From Halococcus sediminicola (GTDB taxonomy: Archaea; Halobacteriota; Halobacteria; Halobacteriales; Halococcaceae), in the NCBI RefSeq assembly GCF_000755245.1, contig NZ_BBMP01000005.1, positions 158,408 to 222,407 on the forward strand: 64,000 nucleotides of DNA, written 5' to 3'. The position numbers and the translations under genes are program-made. The notes under the pieces were generated by a model. The model ran no database searches. It saw only the letters and a list, made by a program, of their open reading frames with translations, and had not been told where the DNA came from. Shown here piece by piece: positions 8,629 to 16,864 of the stretch. Numbering within the stretch: the stretch's first letter is position 1; each line of letters begins with the position of its first letter.

Positions 8629-9900
8629 CTACAACATGTTCTTCACGTCAGATATATCGATCAAATCTTCAACAATATCGTTGATACGGCTATCCTCCCC
8701 AAGGATGTCGAGAGTAGCCTCAAGATCCGTTTTCAGTTCGAATCGATAGTGAGACCCTCCCTGAATACCTTTGTTCCGTGTTTCAACGAGAAGGAACCCC
8801 TGCATTCCGAGACTTTGAAGATGATCACGAACGCGCCGTTCGACGAGTTGGTTGCCGTTGAGTCGGTCAACAATTGATTTGTATTTTTGGAATACTTGTC
8901 GTGTCCGTGCTGGAGTCTCTTCGTCGATCTCGAGTGCGACGATAGAAAGAAGCGCAAATTGATCTTGGGTAGTCAGACTACGCATTCCTTCTTCGATCCG
9001 TTTCCGTTCAAGGATGTCGCGAGCTTCACGGACGTGTTGTTCGAATATGATCTCCTCGTCGCGATTGAGTGCCAATTCGCCTGCCTTATACAGAAGACGA
9101 ATAGCCTGACGAGCGCTCCCTTCGTCCTGAGCAGCGAATGCTGAGCAGAGCGGAATAACATCGTCGTCAAGGGCACCTTCGACGAATGCGCGTTCCGCAC
9201 GCCGTTCTAAAATAGTCGTCAACTGATCAGCATTGTAGGGGGCAAATTCGATTTCGGAATCATAGAGAGAGTCTTTGACCTTGGGCGAAAGATTATCACG
9301 AAACTGAAGATTGTTGCTGATCCCGATTACACTTACCCATTGTTCCTCAATGTGTCCGTTCTTTCGTGCTCTCGGAAGTTCATACAGGAGTTCATCGTTA
9401 CTTCCGATTGCATCGATCTCGTCGATAACGATGATGACTGTTTTTTCGAGATTACTGATCTCATGATATAGAAGATCAAACATAGACTGTTGGTCGATTC
9501 CGCTGGGCTTCTTCGTCTTGCCTCGAATTTCTTTGATGAGATGAGCACAGAGTTGATAGCTAGTTGTTTGATTGTTCGCGCTTGTTTTGATGACACTCAG
9601 GTCAAGATCGTTTTCACTATCGGCATACTCCTGTAGTAACTCAACCTCGTGGTCGATTGCTACTGTTTTTCCTTGCCCCGTTTTTCCGTAGAGAAACAAA
9701 TTGTGAGCGTTAACTCCTCTTGTGGCGGGTGCGAGAGCATTTCTGATCTCCTCAAGTTCGGATTCTCGCTCAGGGAGTTGCTCGGGTTGCCAATCTTCCT
9801 TCAAAACGCTCTCGTCAGCGAATACTTCAAGAGATTTTCCGTACGGATTGCTGTTGAGTGTGCTGTAAGGATTCTCGGAATCCGTATCTTCACCCACCAT
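8629..9900 (-). CDS. orc1: Orc1/Cdc6-type replication initiator
   Basis: A 423-aa AAA+ initiator. Walker A is FLYGKTGQGKT (about residues 68-78), Walker B is VIIVIDEIDAIG, sensor 1 is SVIGISNNLQFRDNL, and the sensor 2 region is GSARQAIRLLYKAGELA. The C-terminal third (about 310-423) is the winged-helix DNA-binding domain that recognises origin repeats. Family members bind origin recognition boxes and load the MCM helicase. A G-rich inverted pair of candidate boxes lies immediately upstream (9989-10212). It differs clearly in sequence from the second orc at 23859, so the two belong to different Orc subfamilies. Copies of the 48-bp element bracket this gene and its origin. Confidence 0.95.
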   Translation of the reverse strand: MVGEDTDSENPYSTLNSNPYGKSLEVFADESVLKEDWQPEQLPERESELEEIRNALAPATRGVNAHNLFLYGKTGQGKTVAIDHEVELLQEYADSENDLDLSVIKTSANNQTTSYQLCAHLIKEIRGKTKKPSGIDQQSMFDLLYHEISNLEKTVIIVIDEIDAIGSNDELLYELPRARKNGHIEEQWVSVIGISNNLQFRDNLSPKVKDSLYDSEIEFAPYNADQLTTILERRAERAFVEGALDDDVIPLCSAFAAQDEGSARQAIRLLYKAGELALNRDEEIIFEQHVREARDILERKRIEEGMRSLTTQDQFALLSIVALEIDEETPARTRQVFQKYKSIVDRLNGNQLVERRVRDHLQSLGMQGFLLVETRNKGIQGGSHYRFELKTDLEATLDILGEDSRINDIVEDLIDISDVKNML

Positions 9901-9959
9901 CCTGTTTTCCTGTTCGAACCCAATAGAGTGCTACCACATAAAACCCCCTCGTCCGGAGC

Positions 9960-10345
9960 GTCCTCTGTGTCCGCATAGTTTCTACCCGCTCCCCCCACCA
10001 CGTCCGCATAATTCTGAAAGAAATGCAGAGTCCGAGATCAGACGACCAATTTGGAGGGAAATCTATAAGTGATGGGTGGTCTACCTAGACCGTAGTATTC
10101 AGGTTCGGATAACCTACAGCACTAGTCGTGTCTAGTTTGTAGAGTTTGCGTGTCTCTTCGAGGATTGTAGCAGTGGGTATCTAGACGGATTATGCGGACA
10201 TGGTGGGGGGAGGGGATTCTACTAATTATCTTCTCTTAGGTGCTAAGACCTCTCCAGAACAGTAATCGGAGAAAGCGCGAGTCGGTTGGGAAGTGCTCGC
10301 TGCTACTCAACAAATTATCCGGACGGAGTGGGGGGTGTCCCCCAA
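9960..10345. other. candidate replication origin upstream of orc1
   Basis: A 24-bp inverted pair, identical at 23 of 24 positions, occupies 9989-10012 and 10189-10212. Each arm joins a G-string (GTGGGGGGAG) to the core ATTATGCGGAC. A shorter third match to the core, GTGTCCGCATAG, lies at about 9967-9978, and a further G-string, GGAGTGGGGGGTG, near 10325. Between the arms is a 176-base, AT-richer segment that could serve as the unwinding element. G-string-bearing boxes next to an orc gene are typical of haloarchaeal origins. Calling this an origin rests on that family knowledge plus the position. Confidence 0.7.
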
Positions 10346-10350
10346 TAATG

Positions 10351-10397
10351 TCTTATATGAATTGTCGTTCTCATCGAGGGTTAATTGTCACACAAGG
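10351..10397. repeat. 47-bp inverted-repeat element, copy 2 (degenerate)
   Basis: Left arm TCTTATATGAA (10351-10361) and right arm GTCACACAAGG (10387-10397), 25 bases apart. It is the least conserved of the five copies but keeps the spacing and the ACAAGG end. It lies on the far side of the first origin from copy 1 and next to a TnpB remnant. Confidence 0.5.
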
Positions 10398-10443
10398 TAA
10401 GACCCGTTACAGACAAAGCACGTCGATCAGTGGCGTTGTACCT

Positions 10444-10620
10444 TCAAACTGAGCAAGCCGCCGACCAGAACGCGCCGGTCGACGTGACCGCCACGTTCTT
10501 GATTCCGAGGTCCACGCCAAGGACCGTCGGGTGCTCGGCGGGTTCGGGTTCGTCCACGTCCGCTGTTGTACAGAGGTGAAGATAGAACGCACCGTCGCGG
10601 TGGTGAAGGGTCCGCGCCCT
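10444..10620 (-). pseudogene. tnpB: TnpB (IS200/IS605 family) remnant
   Basis: A fragment of about 58 residues reading RTLHHRDGAFYLHLCTTADV, then HPTVLGVDLGIKNVAVTSTG, and ending ACSV. GVDLGIKNVA is the RuvC-I motif of TnpB, with its first catalytic aspartate. Nothing else of the roughly 400-aa protein is present. On the same strand just upstream (about 10615-10645) is a sequence like the hairpin that ends these elements (AATCCCGTCCTGAAGCCCG), so two element pieces may have been joined. It is a dead copy. Confidence 0.75.
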
Positions 10621-10639
10621 TGACCGAGTACTTCGGGCT

Positions 10640-11275
10640 TCAGGACGGGATTCCCTCGCTGTTTAAAGAATGGCTCGTGAGGATATTTGAGAGCGCGCGT
10701 CGCAAGCGTTCGGAGGCAGCTTGATTGGAGATGTCGAACTGTGTGGCGAGTTCATTCATTGTGATATTGCGTGGAATATCAAAGTAGCCGCCTTCGATAG
10801 CTGCTTTGAGCAAGCTGGACTGTGGTGCAGTCAATTGGCTCTTTTCAGGAGATGCACCCCTGTTGAGGCTCTCTAATCCGAAGTCGATGCCTCGTTCTTT
10901 GCAATGCTTACGATAGGCGGTCAACGCCTCGCGGTCCGGGCACCGCATCCGAAGTGTCCATCCGCTTTGCGTACCTTCCCCTTCAAGGAGGATACCTCCG
11001 AGACTAGCCCATGACCAGTAAGTAGTCTCTGTGGCGGGAAGATGTACTTGGTAGAGCGTTCGCTCATCAGCTTGTGCGTTTAGCACGGTTACGTTTCTCA
11101 CCAAATCGGATTGTCGAAGCACGACCTCGTAGCTCTCGGGACCACTACATGTCGCCCAGAACGATGCCGAGACGGTTTCCGGGTCACAGGCTACTATCTG
11201 TTCGAGTGTGAGTTGTACGCCGGGAACCTCTCTCAGCAGCTCTTGATGGGTTGGTGGTTTGATCGTGAATTCCAT
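10640..11275 (-). CDS. Bat-like HTH-10 family transcriptional regulator
   Basis: About 211 aa from the ATG at 11275 (MEFTIKPPTHQELL); the frame stays open to 11353 with an earlier ATG. Residues 1-140 form the haloarchaeal regulator N-domain. The C-terminal 50 residues are the bacterio-opsin-activator HTH: LTAPQSSLLKAAIEGGYFDI, then RNITMNELATQFDISNQAAS and ERLRRALSNIL. Family members are stand-alone transcription factors in haloarchaea. No partner gene is adjacent, since TnpB debris lies on one side and a MITE on the other, so the target is unknown. The upstream region (11276-11569) is AT-rich and probably holds its promoter. Confidence 0.88.
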   Translation of the reverse strand: MEFTIKPPTHQELLREVPGVQLTLEQIVACDPETVSASFWATCSGPESYEVVLRQSDLVRNVTVLNAQADERTLYQVHLPATETTYWSWASLGGILLEGEGTQSGWTLRMRCPDREALTAYRKHCKERGIDFGLESLNRGASPEKSQLTAPQSSLLKAAIEGGYFDIPRNITMNELATQFDISNQAASERLRRALSNILTSHSLNSEGIPS

Positions 11276-11569
11276 GGTGAAACTCGTGATTTCTTCCTCT
11301 CCATCTCCTGATTCGGTCGGCTGTCTGCAGGTCGGTTCCATTGTTGGGTGCACCCTTTGTCCGGATCATGCCTGTCAGAGGGTTTGTCTGTGCAGCGAAA
11401 CCGGTTATCCCATTATGGCACCAACTCAACGGCTTTTGGAACATGACCCGTGTATACATAGAACATAGCATAGGTTAAAACATACATTGTTTGATGTCAT
11501 AGAATTCAAGCGTATCAGATACCATGTTGTCTGATGTTATTACCAAATTGACTTATGAAAAATCATTTT

Positions 11570-11771
11570 GGCACTGTCTAGTTAAGACGGATCGGACGAT
11601 TTCGGGGGTTTGAGAGGTCGGAGTGAGAGATGGAAAGAGACGAGAGCTGATTCGGCGGGTGATGAGCTAGAGAGGCGATCAGCCGGTTGATCAAGAATCT
11701 TCGTCTGAACTCGAAGGAATTCTCCAGAGAGCTACACTCACTCACCCGAACTCGCTTATCTAGACAGTGCC
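11570..11771. mobile_element. 202-bp MITE with 12-bp perfect terminal inverted repeats
   Basis: The ends are GGCACTGTCTAG at 11570-11581 and its exact reverse complement at 11760-11771. No transposase is encoded between them. The left end continues TTAAGACGGATC, which matches in inverted orientation a second, truncated copy at 16787-16850 beyond the ABC-transporter genes. No convincing target-site duplication was seen. The termini look like those of haloarchaeal IS5-type elements, an assignment from memory. It lies just 3' of the permease gene at 11835. Confidence 0.75.
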
Positions 11772-11834
11772 GGTCAGGCGCTACTATCGTAAATAAAAAA
11801 GGAGTTTGTTTGAACACAACGGCTCAGAAGCTAC

Positions 11835-12800
11835 TCACTCGCTACTCGTTGCCTCGATTCGCGGGTCGATCATCCGGTATGCGATATCCTGAAAAAGATT
11901 GCCACCGATACCGAAAAAGACGAGCACTAGTGTCGTCCCGAGGATGAGAGGCAAATCCCGGTTTTGAATCGCCCCATAGCTCAACTGCCCGAGGCCCGGA
12001 ATCCCAAACACGACCTCGATGACGTAGATGTTGAGCGCCAGTATGATGAGCAGGTCGGCGAAAAACAGCGAGAGCAGCGGAATCGCCGCGTTGCGGAGAA
12101 GATGGCGGGCAACGGCCCATCCACTTGCGCCTTTCGCGCGCAGGAGTTTCACGAACTCAGCGTTGACGTACTCGCTGGATTCAGCCCGCGCGTAGCGGGC
12201 CTGACCAGCCAGCAAGCTGGTGCCCAACACTAGACTTGGGAGGACAACGGTCTTGAGTACCGGCCAGTATGCGATAGTCGCCTCGCCGTACTGGCCGAGC
12301 GGCACAGTAAACACGAACAGCAGTATCCCGGCGAGCCAGAAGTTCGGGACACCGAGACCAATGTACGCGACTCCAGCTCCTATACGGGCGAGAATCGTCC
12401 CCTGCTGAGTCGCCGAATACAGCCCGATACCGATACCGCCGACGAGCGCGAATCCCATCGCGGGAACGACATACGCCAGCGTCTGCGGCAACGCCTTCGC
12501 TATCAGCGCTGTTACCGGTGCATTCTGACTGAACGACGTGCCCCAGTCGAGCGTTGTCATATCGACGAGCCAGCGCACGTACCGCTCGGCCAGCGGGTCG
12601 TCGAGATTTCTTGCCTCGCGGTACTCAGCGAGCGCTGCTTGGGCCGCATCCTCTCCCTGCGTTGTGGCCGCTTCCCAAGCGATGGCCCCCTGATTCGGAT
12701 CGCCCGTAAGCGTGACGAATCCGAACGTGACAGTCAGAACCAGATAGATGGCAACGATCGCGAAAACGGTGCGGCGGACGAGTTGCCACCGAAAACTCAT
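11835..12800 (-). CDS. dipeptide/oligopeptide ABC transporter permease (DppB-like)
   Basis: A 321-aa integral membrane protein. It has an N-terminal membrane segment (LVRRTVFAIVAIYLVLTVTF), a long extracytoplasmic loop with the family's WGTSF element, then five further hydrophobic segments. The EAA-loop sequence of permeases is visible as YVNAEFVKLLRAKGASGWAV. It would pair with the second permease (13104) and two ATPases (14309, 15382) for import of peptides or related solutes. Unusually for these operons, it is transcribed away from the other three subunits. Confidence 0.92.
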   Translation of the reverse strand: MSFRWQLVRRTVFAIVAIYLVLTVTFGFVTLTGDPNQGAIAWEAATTQGEDAAQAALAEYREARNLDDPLAERYVRWLVDMTTLDWGTSFSQNAPVTALIAKALPQTLAYVVPAMGFALVGGIGIGLYSATQQGTILARIGAGVAYIGLGVPNFWLAGILLFVFTVPLGQYGEATIAYWPVLKTVVLPSLVLGTSLLAGQARYARAESSEYVNAEFVKLLRAKGASGWAVARHLLRNAAIPLLSLFFADLLIILALNIYVIEVVFGIPGLGQLSYGAIQNRDLPLILGTTLVLVFFGIGGNLFQDIAYRMIDPRIEATSSE

Positions 12801-13103
12801 GGGTCGGTGTATGAGCTTTCGGTTGCAGTCACTGTTTCACCTCTGTCACTGCGAAGGACGCCGCGAGATCGTGCGTCACAATTAGCCACACGATACCAAT
12901 CCTGTGATTTGATAGATAATAAATTTTCGGCTGCTGAGCTGTGCAGACTTTCTCATATGCATTGAGGCCGCTCATGGCCCGCTTCGGAAATTACGTCTCG
13001 CTTTCGAGCGAGCACAGTCCCATGCTCCCCGTTCGACGGCGATGATTCCGTACGCACGAAAACTTATGTCACACCCGAAGTGATTAAGAAAAAGATTGCA
13101 ACG
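12801..13103. promoter_or_regulatory. divergent intergenic region between the two permease genes
   Basis: This 303-base stretch without a gene separates the leftward DppB-like gene from the rightward DppC-DppD-DppF set, so both promoters must lie here. I see no strong palindrome or binding-protein remnant. The TATA assignments are uncertain (a weak AACTTATG near 13060 for the rightward genes). Confidence 0.35.
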
Positions 13104-14312
13104 ATGGCGACTGGTACTGACTCCACTGCCAACGCCGAGTTCGAATCCATTGACTGGAACGAATTGAGTGCGAGGAAACCCCTAGTGAGCCGACGAACAG
13201 CTGTATTCCTTTTTTCGATTGGAGTTCTGGGTGTGCTCTTTTGCTACGATCGGTTTGTCGTTCCGAGTAATGAACCGACGCTCGGAACACGAGGCGTCTT
13301 CAACTGGGATGTCACCCAACTCGACTGGCTGTTCGTCCTTTCGCTGCTCGCACTCATCTCGTATATCGTTGTTCCGTTGGCTCAGAATCGCCAGCAAACC
13401 AAGCAGTACTGGCTGCGTCTTCGGTCGAACAGGCTTGCTGTCGGAAGCCTCCTGTATCTGGCTGGATTTCTCGTCGTCGGCACGGCTGGCCCGCTCGTCC
13501 TTGGGAAGCCGGAGGTTGACGTCCTCGCCAAATACCAGCCACCGATGTTCTTCACGACCGATGCAGGAAGCGTCGCCTTGAACTGCATCGGCGAGGTGAC
13601 ACAGGCTGGAACGGATAGCCGGTGTCACGGCACTCTGCAGTATCCACTCGGAACGACGAGAAGCGGCGGCGATATGCTCACGGTCGCGGTTGCCGGAATG
13701 CGGGTAAGCCTGCAAGTCGCGTTGATCACCTCGGTGATCATCATTCCCATCGCAACAGCCGTCGGAACGCTCGCCGGCTACGTGGGTGGACTCGTCGACG
13801 AACTGCTGATGCGATACGTCGACGTTCAGCAAGCTGTGCCAGCGTTTCTCGTCTATCTCATCCTGACGTTCGTTCTCGGCCGGAGTCTGTTCCTCATCGT
13901 CCTCGTTTTTGGACTACTGAGCTGGGGTGGGGTTGCCCGACTCGTCCGGAGCGAAACGCTCCAGCGACGGGAGGAGGGATACGTCATGGCGGCCGAAAAC
14001 GCCGGTGTGGGCCGTCTTCAAATCCTTCGGCGACATCTCCTTCCGAACGTATCGAATACCATTATCACGGCTACGACCCATCTGATTCCATTACTAATTC
14101 TCGCCGAGGCGGCCCTTGCGTTCCTGGAGTTGGGTGTCATCGCCCTGCCGTCGTGGGGACAGACGGTTGCTCGGGGATTCCAAGGCGACTATTTCCTGCA
14201 AGCGTGGTGGGTGTGGCTGCTACCGCTGCTCCTGTTGATCGGGACCGTCGTTTCGTTTAGCGTTCTCGGTGATGCGCTACGCGACGTGCTCGACCCGCGG
14301 GGGGAACCATGA
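13104..14312 (+). CDS. dipeptide/oligopeptide ABC transporter permease (DppC-like)
   Basis: About 402 aa from the ATG at 13104 (MATGTDSTANAEF). Two extra N-terminal membrane segments and a long loop precede the core transport domain (about 200-400), where TAVGTLAGYVGGLVDELLM begins and the EAA loop reads VMAAENAGVGRLQILRRHLL. This long N-terminal form with WDVTQLDWLF is typical of haloarchaeal DppC proteins. The stop overlaps the DppD start by four bases (ATGA), so the three plus-strand subunits are coupled. It is part of a peptide or small-solute importer at the cytoplasmic membrane. Confidence 0.92.
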   Translation: MATGTDSTANAEFESIDWNELSARKPLVSRRTAVFLFSIGVLGVLFCYDRFVVPSNEPTLGTRGVFNWDVTQLDWLFVLSLLALISYIVVPLAQNRQQTKQYWLRLRSNRLAVGSLLYLAGFLVVGTAGPLVLGKPEVDVLAKYQPPMFFTTDAGSVALNCIGEVTQAGTDSRCHGTLQYPLGTTRSGGDMLTVAVAGMRVSLQVALITSVIIIPIATAVGTLAGYVGGLVDELLMRYVDVQQAVPAFLVYLILTFVLGRSLFLIVLVFGLLSWGGVARLVRSETLQRREEGYVMAAENAGVGRLQILRRHLLPNVSNTIITATTHLIPLLILAEAALAFLELGVIALPSWGQTVARGFQGDYFLQAWWVWLLPLLLLIGTVVSFSVLGDALRDVLDPRGEP

Positions 14313-15385
14313 CCGACCCGCTTCTCTCGGTACACGACCTTCGAACCCACTTTCAGACGAGCGAGGGCACCGTCCGAGCGGTCGATGGCATCGATTTCGA
14401 TATCCATTCGGGCGAGACGGTCTGTCTGGTTGGCGAGAGCGGTTCGGGGAAAACCGTGGCTTGCGAGTCGATCACCAGGCTAGTCCCGACGCCGCCGGGC
14501 GATATTACCGGAGCGATACGCTTCGACGGCGGTGATCTCACCGAAATGCGGACGAAAACCCTCCGACGATACCGCGGCGACCGTATCGCTCATATCTTCC
14601 AGAACCCGCAGGACGCACTCGATCCCGTATATACCGTTGGAACACAGCTTGCCGAAGCGATCCAGTTCCACCGTGACGAGTCGAAGTCAACGGTACAACA
14701 GCGCGCCGTCGAACTACTCGACCGGGTCGGTATTCCGGAGGCGACATCCCGTATCGACGAATATCCCCACGAGTTCTCCGGCGGGATGAAGCAGCGCGTC
14801 GTAATTGCGATGGCGCTCGCCGCCGACCCCGACATGCTCATTGCCGACGAACCGACGACGGCACTCGACGTCACGACGCAGGCGCGTATCCTCGACCTAC
14901 TGAACGAACTCAAACGCGAACGCGATATGGCGATTCTGTTCGTCACCCACGACCTCGGAGTGGTCGCAGAGATGGCCGACCGTGTGCTCGTCCTCTATGC
15001 GGGGAAAGTGATGGAACGTGGGCACGTCTACGACGTATTCGAGAGCCCAGCCCATCCCTATACGCAAGCACTATTTCGGTCGCTCCCGCGTCGAAACACC
15101 CAGCCCGAGCCCATCGGTGGAACGCTTCCCAGTTTGGTTGACCCGCCCGATGGCTGTCGGTTCCACCCGCGCTGCCCGCACGCAATCGGAGACTGTACGG
15201 CGGGGAGTCAGCCGCCGCTCGAAGCGGTCAGCGACGACTCTGACCGGGGGGCCTCATGCGTGTTTTACGATGACGACCACGACCAATCCGTCGTCGATGA
15301 GGAGGTCCGTACGAGTGCGACAATGGGTGGTGCACGAAGCGACCGTCAAGTCGAATCCGAGCGAATCGACGGGAGCAATCAATGA
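14309..15385 (+). CDS. ABC transporter ATP-binding protein (DppD-like)
   Basis: A 358-aa ATPase with all nucleotide-binding motifs intact: Walker A GESGSGKT, Q-loop HIFQNPQDALDPVYT, signature FSGGMKQRVVIAMALA, Walker B MLIADEPTTALD and H-loop ILFVTHDLG. The C-terminal oligopeptide/dipeptide extension with the conserved cysteines reads CRFHPRCPHAIGDC, the FeS-like cysteine segment of this subfamily. It starts inside the DppC stop (ATGA) and ends inside the DppF start (ATGA). It should form a heterodimer with the product of the next gene to power uptake. Confidence 0.95.
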   Translation: MTDPLLSVHDLRTHFQTSEGTVRAVDGIDFDIHSGETVCLVGESGSGKTVACESITRLVPTPPGDITGAIRFDGGDLTEMRTKTLRRYRGDRIAHIFQNPQDALDPVYTVGTQLAEAIQFHRDESKSTVQQRAVELLDRVGIPEATSRIDEYPHEFSGGMKQRVVIAMALAADPDMLIADEPTTALDVTTQARILDLLNELKRERDMAILFVTHDLGVVAEMADRVLVLYAGKVMERGHVYDVFESPAHPYTQALFRSLPRRNTQPEPIGGTLPSLVDPPDGCRFHPRCPHAIGDCTAGSQPPLEAVSDDSDRGASCVFYDDDHDQSVVDEEVRTSATMGGARSDRQVESERIDGSNQ

Positions 15386-16698
15386 CCGACGAACCGCTGC
15401 TTTCGGTCTGCGGGCTGAAAAAGCATTACCCGATCACCGAAGGCCTCCTCAACCGCGAGACCGGGCGCGTACGCGCCGTCGATGGTATCGACTTCGACAT
15501 CCATCGCGGCGAAACGCTCGGACTCGTCGGCGAGTCCGGTTGCGGGAAATCGACCGCGGCGAGAGTACTGCTTCGACTCGAAGAGCCAACCGCTGGGACG
15601 GTTGCGATCGATGGCGAGAACATCGGCGAGTACGACCGAACTGCCCTCAAGCGACTACGCCGGCACGTCCAGATGGTCTTTCAGGACCCGTCATCGACGT
15701 TCGACCCGCGGCTGACCATCGGCGAAGCAGTCGCCGAACCCCTAACAACGCATGGATTGCGCGATTCCGAGCGCCGTCGAGAGGTAGTCGAGGGCGCGCT
15801 CGAACGTGTCGGACTATCCGGAGGAGATTACAACCGCTATCCCCACGAGTTCTCCGGTGGGCAGAAACAGCGCATTGCGCTCGCGCGAGCGTTGGTACTG
15901 AATCCCGATCTCCTCGTGGCTGACGAACCCGTGAGCGCGCTCGATGTCTCGGTGCAGGCCGAAATTCTCGGACTGCTTTCGGACCTACAGCGGGAGTTCG
16001 ACCTCTCGATGCTCGTCATCAGCCACGACATGGGTATCGTCAATCAGGTCTGTGACCGGATCGCGGTAATGTATCTCGGCGAAATCGTCGAAATCGGACC
16101 GACAAGCGAGGTATTCGATGACCCTCAGCACCCCTACACGCGGTCGCTACTCTCGTCGGTGCCCACATTGGACCCATACGCGCGCGGACAGGCCGGCGGA
16201 CTCTCCGGCGATGTCCCGGACCCGGCGGACCCACCAAGCGGCTGTCGGTTCCATACGCGCTGTCCCGCGGTGATTCAGCCGGAGGAGTACACTTTCGAGC
16301 AGGAGCACTGGCGGAGTGTGTTGGATTTGCGTGTAGACGTGACGAACGGGCGAATCGACCTCGATACCCACCGGGAGGTCCTCGTCGCGGAGGGTGAGGC
16401 CGCAACCACCGAGCAAGTGACAGACGAGCAGTTGCGGACGGCATTTCGTCAGGAGTACGATATTCCGGTCTCGGTGGCTGATGATGACGCCGAAGCAACC
16501 CTCTCAGCAGCTCTCGACGAGATTGTGGCTGGCGATGTGGATGCTGCTGAGAGCCGCCTCACCAGAGAATTTGCATCCGTCTGTGAACAAGAGCACCCAG
16601 CACCACAGGAAACGGATGCGGGCCATCCGGCAGCGTGCCACCTTCACGATGAAATGAAGAGGACAGCAATAGCCGACTCATCTCTACCTATAGATTGA
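15382..16698 (+). CDS. ABC transporter ATP-binding protein (DppF-like), long C-terminus
   Basis: A 438-aa ATPase: Walker A GESGCGKST, signature FSGGQKQRIALARALV, Walker B LLVADEPVSALD, H-loop MLVISHDMG, and the oligopeptide-type end CRFHTRCPAVI. After that segment about 150 acidic residues follow (VLDLRVDVTNGRIDLDTHRE ... LRTAFRQEYDIPVSVADDDA), longer than bacterial DppF and seen in haloarchaeal versions. No substrate-binding protein gene is found within the cluster, so the solute specificity cannot be inferred. It is the last gene of the coupled plus-strand set. Confidence 0.93.
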   Translation: MTDEPLLSVCGLKKHYPITEGLLNRETGRVRAVDGIDFDIHRGETLGLVGESGCGKSTAARVLLRLEEPTAGTVAIDGENIGEYDRTALKRLRRHVQMVFQDPSSTFDPRLTIGEAVAEPLTTHGLRDSERRREVVEGALERVGLSGGDYNRYPHEFSGGQKQRIALARALVLNPDLLVADEPVSALDVSVQAEILGLLSDLQREFDLSMLVISHDMGIVNQVCDRIAVMYLGEIVEIGPTSEVFDDPQHPYTRSLLSSVPTLDPYARGQAGGLSGDVPDPADPPSGCRFHTRCPAVIQPEEYTFEQEHWRSVLDLRVDVTNGRIDLDTHREVLVAEGEAATTEQVTDEQLRTAFRQEYDIPVSVADDDAEATLSAALDEIVAGDVDAAESRLTREFASVCEQEHPAPQETDAGHPAACHLHDEMKRTAIADSSLPID

Positions 16699-16786
16699 TC
16701 TCTCAGCCGATGTCCTACCGGCCTGAAAAACAGAATAGAATCGTCTCTCTGACTCACCAGTGGTTGTTTCAGTTCTTGGCATCGAT

Positions 16787-16850
16787 TCTTGATCAACCCG
16801 ATTTCTTAACCCGCCGAAATCAACTGATCTGTCTTAACTAGACCGTGCCC
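16787..16850. repeat. truncated MITE/IS end, inverted relative to 11570
   Basis: Read on the minus strand from 16850, GGGCACGGTCTAGTTAAGAC and the following bases match the left end of the MITE at 11570 over about 40 positions with few differences, and both later contain GGTTGATCAAGAATC. No second terminus is present. The ABC-transporter genes therefore lie between related ends in opposite orientation. Confidence 0.6.
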
Positions 16851-16864
16851 GCTATTGAATATCA

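Noticed and set aside
8347..8877. plus-strand frame over the inverted repeat and the 3' end of orc1
   Set aside because: It is antisense to the initiator gene for much of its length and its composition does not resemble a haloarchaeal protein.
13182..13832. long minus-strand frame opposite the second permease gene
   Set aside because: It lies fully antisense to a clear permease, has histidine/arginine-rich shadow composition and no domain.
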